Source: an uncultured Clostridia bacterium (GTDB lineage: Bacteria; Bacillota; Clostridia; Lachnospirales; Bianqueaceae). Taken from it: 7,838 nt of DNA. Location: contig CANOUM010000068.1 of NCBI GenBank assembly GCA_947570515.1, positions 1 through 7,838 of the forward strand. Reading direction: 5' to 3'. The stretch's first letter is position 1. The number at the start of each line of letters is the position of its first letter. This document shows positions 1-6,092 of this stretch, piece after piece. Position numbers and translations under genes: made by a program. Below the pieces are notes generated by a model. That model worked only from the letters and a program-made list of their open reading frames with translations, was not told the origin of the DNA and made no database searches.

Positions 1-1399
1 AAAATCGGGTGGATTGGGAGATGTGGCAGGAGCGCTTCCAGCCGCACTCAGAAATAAACTGGTAGGCGTTCGTGTAGTGCTTCCGCTGTATCAGGAAATT
101 CGGCAGGATTTAAAAGACCAGCTTCATTTTGTAAAGGAAATATGGGTGCCGCTTTCATGGAGAAGTCAGTATTGCGGTATTTTCGAAGCCAAAATCGGCG
201 GTGTTATGTATTACCTGCTGGATAATCAATACTATTTTGGCAGACGCGGATTTTATGGACATTATGATGATGCGGAACGGTTTGCATTTTTCTCTAAAGC
301 AGTGCTGGAGCTTTTGCAGCATATTGATTATGAGCCGGATGTTATCAACTGTAATGACTGGCAGACGGGTATGCTGCCGTTTTATCTGAATAAGTTTTAT
401 CGGAATATCAATGAATGCTATCGCCATTTGCAGGTAGTTTATACGATTCATAATATTCAGTACCAGGGGGTATTTTCTTCTGATATCGTTGAAAATGTAT
501 TGGGACTGGATTGGCAGGATTATGCCGGAGGCTATATTCAGTTTGATAATTGTGTAAACTATATGAAGACAGGCATTATGGCGGCTACGGCCGTCACGAC
601 GGTCAGTCCCACATATGCAGGAGAAATTCAAAATGCATATTATGGACACGGGCTGCAGGGACTTTTGCAAAAGGAAAATGCTAAGCTGAGCGGAATTATT
701 AATGGAATTGATGACGAAGTTTATAATCCGGAAACAGATCCGCATTTATTTAAAAATTATACTGTGGAGACCATGCAGGAGAAAGTGGTAAATAAGACAG
801 AACTGCAAAAACTGCTGAATCTGCCGGTTAGTGCAGAGACTCCGATGATCGGTATGGTGACGAGGTTGGTTGATCATAAAGGCATGGATCTGGTAGCAAG
901 AGTGTTAGATGAAATTTTAGCAGATGATGTGCAGCTGGTGGTATTAGGTACGGGCGACTGGCAGTATGAGGAGATGCTGCGACGGGCTGCAGAACAGTAT
1001 CCGCGTAAAGTTTCAGCCAATATTACGTTCAACAGCGATTTGGCGCAAAAAATATATGCAGGAGCAGATATCTTTCTGATGCCCTCACAAAGCGAACCAT
1101 GCGGTCTGGCTCAGATGATTGCCATGCGATATGGGACGATTCCGGTAGTGAGAGAAACGGGCGGTCTGAAAGATACGGTTTCTCCCTATATTTCATGGGA
1201 AGGAAGAGGAACTGGCTTTACTTTTGCAGATTATAATGCACATGATATGCTGTATGTGATTCGTCAGGCAGAAGAAACATATCGCAATCCACAGCAGTGG
1301 AAAACGCTTATGACCAATGCGATGACACAGGATTTCAGCTGGAACGGTCCTGCAAAAGAATATTTGGCTTTGTACCGCAGGATAACAGGAAAACGATAA
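1..1399 (+). CDS. glgA: Glycogen synthase (ADP-glucose, GT5), 5' end cut off by window
   Basis: This enzyme transfers glucose from ADP-glucose to the non-reducing end of alpha-1,4-glucan and acts in the cytoplasm. The reading frame is already open at base 2 and starts with KSGGLGDVAGALP, the family's N-terminal ADP-glucose-binding K-x-G-G-L motif. In E. coli this Lys is residue 15, so only about 15 residues and the start codon are missing. Counting from that Lys as 1, I see NDWQT (about 117-121, the usual HDWH region with the Asp kept), TIHNIQYQG (148-156, including the active-site His), TTVSPTYAGEI (from 199), INGIDDEVYNP, RLVDHKG (R288 and K293, matching the E. coli substrate-binding Arg/Lys pair) and SEPCGLAQM (E365, matching the catalytic-site Glu). 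The C-terminal GT-B domain is complete, with TGGLKDTV and GTGF present. The 465 visible residues fit the normal length of about 480. It probably shares a locus with other glg genes upstream of the window. Family assignment is secure. Confidence 0.97.
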   Translation, partial: KSGGLGDVAGALPAALRNKLVGVRVVLPLYQEIRQDLKDQLHFVKEIWVPLSWRSQYCGIFEAKIGGVMYYLLDNQYYFGRRGFYGHYDDAERFAFFSKAVLELLQHIDYEPDVINCNDWQTGMLPFYLNKFYRNINECYRHLQVVYTIHNIQYQGVFSSDIVENVLGLDWQDYAGGYIQFDNCVNYMKTGIMAATAVTTVSPTYAGEIQNAYYGHGLQGLLQKENAKLSGIINGIDDEVYNPETDPHLFKNYTVETMQEKVVNKTELQKLLNLPVSAETPMIGMVTRLVDHKGMDLVARVLDEILADDVQLVVLGTGDWQYEEMLRRAAEQYPRKVSANITFNSDLAQKIYAGADIFLMPSQSEPCGLAQMIAMRYGTIPVVRETGGLKDTVSPYISWEGRGTGFTFADYNAHDMLYVIRQAEETYRNPQQWKTLMTNAMTQDFSWNGPAKEYLALYRRITGKR

Positions 1400-1406
1400 C
1401 AGGAAA
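1381..1406 (+). repeat. 12-bp direct repeat spanning the glgA stop codon
   Basis: GATAACAGGAAA occurs at 1381-1392 and again, identically, at 1395-1406, with a 14-bp period. The second copy contains the glgA stop codon (TAA, 1397-1399). The core ATAACAG recurs a third time at 1411-1417, inside the left arm of the adjacent palindrome, and as its reverse complement CTGTTAT at 1432-1438. It may be a small tandem duplication at the gene end or a cluster of binding sites; the sequence alone cannot decide. Confidence 0.7.
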
Positions 1407-1407
1407 T

Positions 1408-1441
1408 CAAATAACAGATGGAATATTCCATCTGTTATTTG
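1408..1441 (+). terminator. Perfect 34-bp palindrome between glgA and glgP; possible hairpin terminator or processing site
   Basis: The left arm CAAATAACAGATGGAAT and the right arm ATTCCATCTGTTATTTG pair over 17 bases without a mismatch. The centre is AATATT, so the RNA hairpin would need to open 2 or more central pairs for its loop. It starts 9 nt after the glgA stop and ends 48 nt before the chosen glgP start. The stem is AT-rich and is followed by GGCTTTCTATT rather than a clean U-run, so it is not a textbook intrinsic terminator. Alternatives are a leaky terminator that lowers glgP expression, an mRNA-stabilising or processing hairpin, or an operator for a dimeric regulator. The structure is certain; the function is not. 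Confidence 0.5.
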
Positions 1442-1480
1442 GGCTTTCTATTAAAAATGAGTGTAAATCACGTAGAAATG

Positions 1481-1485
1481 AGGAG
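1481..1485 (+). promoter_or_regulatory. Ribosome binding site of glgP
   Basis: AGGAG lies 4 nt before the ATG at 1490. This favours 1490 over the in-frame upstream ATGs at 1418 (inside the palindrome), 1457 and 1478, none of which has a comparable Shine-Dalgarno sequence. The spacing is a little short but workable. Confidence 0.6.
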
Positions 1486-1489
1486 CAGT

Positions 1490-3922
1490 ATGACGGTAGA
1501 ACAGTTAAAAACACTGGTAGACGGAAAATTAAAACGACACTATGGTACAGATTGTACAGACGCGAGGCCTAAAATGATTTATGATGCCTGTGCTCAGGTA
1601 GTACGGGATATGCTCATGGAAAAATGGGTTAAAACACAGAAAGAAATGGAAAAAAAGCAGGCTAAGCAGGTGTGCTATCTTTCGATTGAATTTCTTTTAG
1701 GACGTTCATTAAGAAATAATGTGTATAATTTAAAGCTGATGCCGCAGTTTGAAAAGCTTCTGGTTCAGATGGGTACCAGTTTTGAAGAAATCTGTGATCT
1801 GGAACAGGATGCCGCACTGGGTAACGGAGGATTAGGGCGCCTTGCGGCTTGTTATATGGATGGTATGGCGTCACAGGGACTGCCGGCGACGGGGTATAGC
1901 ATTTTATATGAATACGGACTGTTTAAGCAGCGAATTATTGAGGGGCAGCAGACAGAGCTGCCAGATAGCTGGTTAGATACAGGCCGAAGCTGGCTAGTCG
2001 TGAAGCAGGATGAAACGGTGGAGGTACGCTTTGGCGGAGAGGTTGTTGAGGACTGGTCTACCGGACAGATGAAAGTTACGCTGAAGAATTATGACAGCGT
2101 GAATGCAGTGCCTAATGATATGATGATTTCAGGCTACGATTCTAATACAGTGAATACGCTGCGTCTATGGCAGCCGAAATCCCCTTATACGATCAATATG
2201 ACTCTGTTCAATGAAGGCGCCTATTTGAAAGCCATGGAACAAAACGCGATGGCAGAGGTGCTTTCTAAAGTCTTATATCCGGAAGATAATAACTATGAAG
2301 GGAAATCTCTGCGGATTAAACAGCAGTATTTCTTTATTTCAGCTTCGATTCAAAATATTATCAATAAGCATTATAAGGCATATGGCACTCTAAGCAGCTT
2401 GCCGGATCATATTGTCATTCAGATCAATGATACACATCCCGCCATGGTCATTCCGGAGCTCATGCGGATTATGATGGATGAATATGGAATGGGCTGGGAT
2501 GAAGCATGGGATATTACCAACCGTACAGTTGCCTATACGAACCATACGGTGATGGTAGAGGCCTTGGAGCGCTGGCCGGAGGAGCTGATCAAAAAAATCG
2601 TACCGCGCGTGTATCAGATTATTCAGGAAATTAACCGAAGATTTTGCGAGCATCTATGGAGTGTATTTCCCGGAGACTGGGACAAGATTTCTAAAATGGC
2701 CATTGTGGCTAATGGAGAAATTCGGATGGCACATCTTTCGATTGCCGGTTCCTTTTCCGTTAATGGAGTATCAGAACTGCATTCACAGATTCTAAAAGAT
2801 GATTGTTTCCATGATTTTTATCTGGATACACCCGAAAAATTCCGTAACGTAACCAACGGAATTGCGTATCGCAGATGGCTGGGGCAAAGCAATCCTAAGC
2901 TGACACAGCTAATTCAGGAGTGCATTGGTGACGGATTTATGAAAAATCCGAATGAACTGGAAAAGCTGGAGAAATTTGCGAAAGATGCGGCTGTTTTAGA
3001 GCGCTTTGATGAAATTAAGAAAGAAAACAAGATTCGTTTGGCGCGTTTTATTGAAAAGGAAAACGGAATTATCGTGGATCCGGATTCCATTTTCGATGCA
3101 CAGGCCAAACGGCTCCATGAATATAAGCGGCAGCTATTAAATGTACTGCATATTTTACGTATGTACTATGAATACAAAGATAATCCGAATATGGATTATG
3201 TGCCGAGGACATTCTTATTCGGTGCGAAAGCCGCTCCCGGCTATAGCAGGGCGAAACAGATTATTCGTCTCATCCATGCCGTTGCGGATATGGTAAACCA
3301 TGATCCTGATGTAAATGATAAAATGAAGGTTGTCTTTATTCAGGACTATAAAGTAACCGTAGCCGAAATTTTGATGCCGGCGGCCAATTTAAGCGAGCAG
3401 ATTTCAACAGCCGGAAGAGAGGCATCCGGTACAGGAAATATGAAATTCATGCTTAACGGAGCCATTACGATTGGAACGCTCGATGGAGCGAATGTGGAAA
3501 TTTATGAAAAGGTCGGCAAAGATAATATATTCTTGTTCGGACTCCTGACGGAGCAGGTGAATGATTTGCTGCGGCATGGATATAATCCGATGGAGTTTTA
3601 TCAGAATAATAGCTGGATCAATCGGGTGGTAAGTGCGATGCAGCATGGAATCGGCCGTCCCGGACATGAGATTGCTTTTCCGGATTTGGCAAATGCGCTT
3701 TTGTTTAACAGTGCTGGTAATGTAGCAGATCCATACTTGGTATTGGCAGACTTTGAAGATTATTGCAGAGCGCAGAGGGAAGCTGATGCGGTATATCGCA
3801 GCACAAAAGCATGGAATCAGAAAGCGCTGATCAATGTAGCCAAGGCTGGAATTTTTGCAGCGGATCGCTCTGTTTTGGATTATGATGAACGGATTTGGCA
3901 TCTGACGCATTTAGAGCGTTAA
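1490..3922 (+). CDS. glgP: Glycogen phosphorylase (GT35, PLP-dependent)
   Basis: This enzyme releases glucose-1-phosphate from the non-reducing ends of glycogen or maltodextrin using inorganic phosphate and pyridoxal phosphate. From the ATG at 1490 the protein is 810 aa, the usual bacterial length (E. coli GlgP is 815). Visible family motifs, in order, are YLSIEFLLGR (from 63), LEQDAALGNGGLGRLAACYMDG (from 104, with the Gly-rich phosphate/PLP loop), FNEGAYLKA, QINDTHPAM (H316), AYTNHTVM (348-355), VTNGIAYRRWL, AKRLHEYKRQ (539-548), GAKAAPGY, and the signature EASGTGNMKFMLNG, whose Lys (K652) should carry PLP. No key residue is missing and no frameshift is seen. It follows glgA in the same orientation after a 90-nt gap, so synthesis and breakdown of the same polymer are encoded together; it could be co-transcribed with glgA through the palindrome. 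A terminator follows directly. Substrate preference between glycogen and maltodextrin cannot be read from sequence. Confidence 0.97.
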   Translation: MTVEQLKTLVDGKLKRHYGTDCTDARPKMIYDACAQVVRDMLMEKWVKTQKEMEKKQAKQVCYLSIEFLLGRSLRNNVYNLKLMPQFEKLLVQMGTSFEEICDLEQDAALGNGGLGRLAACYMDGMASQGLPATGYSILYEYGLFKQRIIEGQQTELPDSWLDTGRSWLVVKQDETVEVRFGGEVVEDWSTGQMKVTLKNYDSVNAVPNDMMISGYDSNTVNTLRLWQPKSPYTINMTLFNEGAYLKAMEQNAMAEVLSKVLYPEDNNYEGKSLRIKQQYFFISASIQNIINKHYKAYGTLSSLPDHIVIQINDTHPAMVIPELMRIMMDEYGMGWDEAWDITNRTVAYTNHTVMVEALERWPEELIKKIVPRVYQIIQEINRRFCEHLWSVFPGDWDKISKMAIVANGEIRMAHLSIAGSFSVNGVSELHSQILKDDCFHDFYLDTPEKFRNVTNGIAYRRWLGQSNPKLTQLIQECIGDGFMKNPNELEKLEKFAKDAAVLERFDEIKKENKIRLARFIEKENGIIVDPDSIFDAQAKRLHEYKRQLLNVLHILRMYYEYKDNPNMDYVPRTFLFGAKAAPGYSRAKQIIRLIHAVADMVNHDPDVNDKMKVVFIQDYKVTVAEILMPAANLSEQISTAGREASGTGNMKFMLNGAITIGTLDGANVEIYEKVGKDNIFLFGLLTEQVNDLLRHGYNPMEFYQNNSWINRVVSAMQHGIGRPGHEIAFPDLANALLFNSAGNVADPYLVLADFEDYCRAQREADAVYRSTKAWNQKALINVAKAGIFAADRSVLDYDERIWHLTHLER

Positions 3923-3936
3923 AAATGTATGAATAA

Positions 3937-3990
3937 CCGCTGATAGGCAGGAACCCCATGCCAGTCTATCAGCGGATGTTTAATTTTTTT
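3937..3990 (+). terminator. Intrinsic terminator after glgP
   Basis: CCGCTGATAG (3937-3946) pairs perfectly with CTATCAGCGG (3966-3975). The stem can continue inside with GCA (3947-3949) and TGC (3959-3961), leaving a small asymmetric bulge. It is followed by ATGTTTAATTTTTTT up to 3990. It begins 14 nt after the glgP stop and marks the end of the glycogen unit. Confidence 0.88.
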
Positions 3991-4007
3991 GGAAACGAGC
4001 CATACTA
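3978..4007 (+). promoter_or_regulatory. Candidate sigma-G (forespore) promoter for the deacetylase operon
   Basis: GTTTA (3978-3982) and CATACTA (4001-4007) are separated by 18 nt. The published B. subtilis sigma-G consensus is about GHATR, 17-18 nt, CATNMTA: the -10 element matches fully and the -35 in 4 of 5 positions. The -35 overlaps the tail of the glgP terminator. Transcription would begin near 4013-4014, leaving a leader of about 43 nt before the start codon with a strong RBS. The downstream gene belongs to a family whose B. subtilis member, pdaA, is known to be transcribed by sigma-G, which raises the likelihood. I see no good sigma-A promoter in this gap. Such short motifs can occur by chance. 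Confidence 0.42.
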
Positions 4008-4043
4008 CCTTTCAGAGTGCGGGAACAAAATGTCACGCAACAA

Positions 4044-4050
4044 AGGGAGG
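4044..4050 (+). promoter_or_regulatory. Ribosome binding site of the deacetylase gene
   Basis: AGGGAGG ends directly before an ATG at 4051 and 6 nt before a second in-frame ATG at 4057. Only the second has proper spacing, and it also gives a clean signal peptide (MKKFLIVAM), so 4057 is chosen. The frame stays open upstream to an ATG at 3958, but that codon lies in the loop of the glgP terminator. Confidence 0.85.
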
Positions 4051-4056
4051 ATGAGT

Positions 4057-4938
4057 ATGAAGAAATTTCTAATTGTAGCAATGGTGTGTAGTTTGGCCTT
4101 AGTCAGTATTTCATGTAAGGATATAGAAAGAGAAATTCAGGATTCGCAGGATGCACTTCCAGTAATAGAACCAGGAAACAATGCGCTGCCTAAGGATGTG
4201 CTAATTCCCGAGGAATCAGTGTATACCCAGGAGGAGCTGGCTGCGTTAAACACCACACAGATCAAATGGGGACCCGGCAGTGAAACCAATGAAGCCGGCT
4301 GCCCGCAGGCATGCGTGAGCCTGCAGCAGCAGTATGAGAAATACGCTGCCTTATTTTTAGGGCCGGATCGAGAAAAAGTATATCTCACATTTGATGAAGG
4401 ATATGAAAATGGATATACGGCTTCTATTTTGGATACATTGTCTGAAAAGCAGGTCCGTGCTGTATTTTTTGTGACCATGGATTATGTAAAAAGAGAGCCT
4501 GAGCTGGTACAGCGCATGATAGAAGAAGGGCATACGGTAGGAAATCATACGACGCATCATCCCAATATGACAACCCTTTCCTTAGAAGAAGCAAGGGAAG
4601 AGGTACAGGAGCTGCATGAGTATGTCAAAGAGCAGTTTGGGTATGAGATGAGTTTGTTTCGAGCTCCGGAGGGAGCAATCAGTGAGCAGTCTATGGCTCT
4701 TTTAAGCACAATGGGATATCATAATGTGCTTTGGAGCTTTGCATATGCCGACTGGGATCCAAAGAAACAAATGAATCCGAGCGAGGCTCTGCAGCGTGTC
4801 TGTGACAGGGCACATCCGGGTGCGATTTATTTGCTGCATGCTGTGAGTCAAACCAATGCGGAAATCTTGGGTCAGATGATCGATACGGTGCGCAGTCAAG
4901 GATTTGAGTTTGGAAGTTTGGAGGAAGAATTGCCATGA
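4057..4938 (+). CDS. PdaA-like polysaccharide deacetylase lipoprotein (spore cortex muramic delta-lactam family)
   Basis: This is a NodB-fold (CE4) deacetylase, 293 aa. B. subtilis PdaA removes the acetyl group from N-acetylmuramic acid during formation of muramic delta-lactam in the spore cortex; similarity of the whole domain suggests the same role here. The N-terminus is MKKFLIVAM followed by a hydrophobic stretch and VSIS-C20, an acceptable lipobox, so membrane anchoring outside the cytoplasmic membrane is predicted. Residues 21-70 look like a linker; a WG segment and KYAALFLGPD precede the catalytic domain as in PdaA. Motifs are TFDEGYENGYT (111-121, catalytic Asp D113), GNHTTHHPN (H164 and H168, metal His pair), RAPEG (R202), WSFAYADW (226-233) and HPGAIYLLH (253-261, H261). 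The residue after D113 is Glu, where classical CE4 enzymes have a metal-binding Asp and B. subtilis PdaA, as I recall it, has Asn. It is the first gene of a three-gene overlapping unit behind a candidate sigma-G promoter. Family membership is firm; a pdaA symbol is likely but paralogues of this family exist. Confidence 0.9.
   Translation: MKKFLIVAMVCSLALVSISCKDIEREIQDSQDALPVIEPGNNALPKDVLIPEESVYTQEELAALNTTQIKWGPGSETNEAGCPQACVSLQQQYEKYAALFLGPDREKVYLTFDEGYENGYTASILDTLSEKQVRAVFFVTMDYVKREPELVQRMIEEGHTVGNHTTHHPNMTTLSLEEAREEVQELHEYVKEQFGYEMSLFRAPEGAISEQSMALLSTMGYHNVLWSFAYADWDPKKQMNPSEALQRVCDRAHPGAIYLLHAVSQTNAEILGQMIDTVRSQGFEFGSLEEELP
4920..4925 (+). promoter_or_regulatory. Ribosome binding site of the acidic hypothetical gene
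   Basis: GGAGGA lies inside the end of the deacetylase gene, 9 nt before the ATG at 4935. It supports the start that overlaps the deacetylase stop codon (ATGA, 4935-4938) and suggests translational coupling plus independent initiation. Confidence 0.75.
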
Positions 4939-6092
4939 GTACGATTTTAGAAGAGATTCGGCAAATGCTGCTGCAGGCAGTAGATAGTGAAAAAATAATC
5001 AGTGAAACAGCAACGCATTTTTATGAGTCAGTCGAAGAAAAACGCAGAAAGCAGCCGGCGTTAGAATTAAAACTGGAGCAATATGCGACATTAAAAGAAT
5101 ATCTGGAAGAGGCTGCAGAAAATGAGAGTCTGGACATGCAGGAAATCGTAGAGGATCTGCAGGAGGATATTGCCTATACGCTGGAAGATGTATTTGATCA
5201 GGCCGAGGATGATGTGAAGCATGAGCTGCTAAAGGGAAAGATGGCGGCAAGAGTACGGCAGGATATAAAAGAAAAAGGAATTGTATTTGCCGAAAAAAAC
5301 GGCCGAAAAGAGCGTCTTACAGAAGATGATGTAGAAGAAATCTATATAGAAGCTTTCGAAGAACTGGATACGCTGCATATAAGGCTCTGGGATTATATTG
5401 TGAGCCTTGCACCTTCTGAATACTATGAGCGGGGAAAGCAAGAACTGGAAGCTTACCGGCAAGCAAACGGTCTTTTAATGGATGCCAAGGAATTTAATGA
5501 ATACTATGAAGAAAATTTTGATAAGGAACGTCTGTGGGCGTTATTGGCACAGAAGATCTACGAGTCTATTCATTATAATCGTCGCTACATACTAGAGGAA
5601 CCGGCAGAAGAGGAAGAGGAAACCGAAGCGTATGAGGACGAGACCGAGGAAGAAAGCTATGAGGCCAGTCAGAAGGATGCCGTTTTGGTTGGCGCAGGAG
5701 ATCTGCAGGCAGAAGAATTTGGATTTGTGTATGAGCTTATGGAAGAATATACAGGCCGCAGGGTGCTGCCCTCTGAAAATGAATGGAATGAAGAGGCTTA
5801 CTGGCTTACCTACGGCGATGACTTTGCTGAACTCTTAGGCCTGTTTATGATCGCCCAGTTAGAAAATACAATTCGTTATTTTGCACAGGAACGCACACAG
5901 GAATATGATACCTTTGCCAAACTATATCACTGGAATCAAGAACAAAGAGAAGATCCGGAGGTGATTCTCTCTTCCTGCGATAAAATCAGTTATTACCTAG
6001 CCGATTTTCAAGAAGCATTGTGGAATGAGTTTACCGAATCCAAGCTGCAGCCTTTTTATGAACAGGGCAGGAGCATCGCAAAAGGAAAATGA
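4935..6092 (+). CDS. Hypothetical acidic two-part helical protein, 385 aa
   Basis: I do not recognise this family. The start overlaps the deacetylase stop by ATGA and has a strong RBS. There is no signal peptide or membrane segment, so a cytoplasmic protein is expected. Composition is very rich in Glu and Lys/Arg with few Gly and Pro and one Cys (in ILSSCDKIS), suggesting mostly alpha-helix. Residues 1-220 form one helical part, including EEIRQMLLQAV, a charged stretch near 60-110 (LEEAAENESLDMQEI, LEDVFDQAEDD) and LHIRLWDYIVSL. Residues 221-245 are an almost purely acidic linker (EEPAEEEEETEAYEDETEEE), probably disordered. Residues 247-385 form a second part rich in aromatics (FGFVYELMEEYTGRR, EEAYWLTYGDDFAELLGLF, ISYYLADFQEALW). 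No catalytic motif is visible. Its stop overlaps the next start by ATGA, so it belongs to the deacetylase operon. A scaffold, adaptor or regulator role is possible but unsupported. Coding status is secure from the long open frame, RBS and both overlaps. Confidence 0.88.
   Translation: MSTILEEIRQMLLQAVDSEKIISETATHFYESVEEKRRKQPALELKLEQYATLKEYLEEAAENESLDMQEIVEDLQEDIAYTLEDVFDQAEDDVKHELLKGKMAARVRQDIKEKGIVFAEKNGRKERLTEDDVEEIYIEAFEELDTLHIRLWDYIVSLAPSEYYERGKQELEAYRQANGLLMDAKEFNEYYEENFDKERLWALLAQKIYESIHYNRRYILEEPAEEEEETEAYEDETEEESYEASQKDAVLVGAGDLQAEEFGFVYELMEEYTGRRVLPSENEWNEEAYWLTYGDDFAELLGLFMIAQLENTIRYFAQERTQEYDTFAKLYHWNQEQREDPEVILSSCDKISYYLADFQEALWNEFTESKLQPFYEQGRSIAKGK

Noticed and set aside
155..745. 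196-codon open frame on the minus strand inside glgA
   Set aside because: It is antisense to conserved glycogen synthase motifs, has no matching RBS or known domain, and its composition (many Ile, scattered Cys) is that of a shadow frame.
1439..1467. Possible promoter TTGGGC-N17-TGTAAA before glgP
   Set aside because: The match is weak (3 of 6 and 4 of 6) and it overlaps the palindrome arm; not strong enough to list, although a separate glgP promoter cannot be excluded.
1418..1489. N-terminal extension of GlgP from upstream ATGs (1418, 1457, 1478)
   Set aside because: The first ATG lies inside the palindrome, the extra residues match nothing in the family, and the RBS and usual protein length point to 1490.
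3404..3910. 168-codon open frame on the minus strand inside glgP
   Set aside because: It lies opposite the PLP signature and C-terminal domain of glycogen phosphorylase and shows no recognisable protein features.
3958..4056. N-terminal extension of the deacetylase from the ATG at 3958
   Set aside because: That ATG is in the terminator loop. The extension would bury the lipoprotein signal, whereas 4057 has an ideal RBS and signal peptide.
5632..5838. 68-codon + strand frame inside the acidic hypothetical gene
   Set aside because: Its Arg/Pro-rich translation comes from reading the Glu-rich linker codons in another frame; it has no RBS and sits wholly within a coupled gene.
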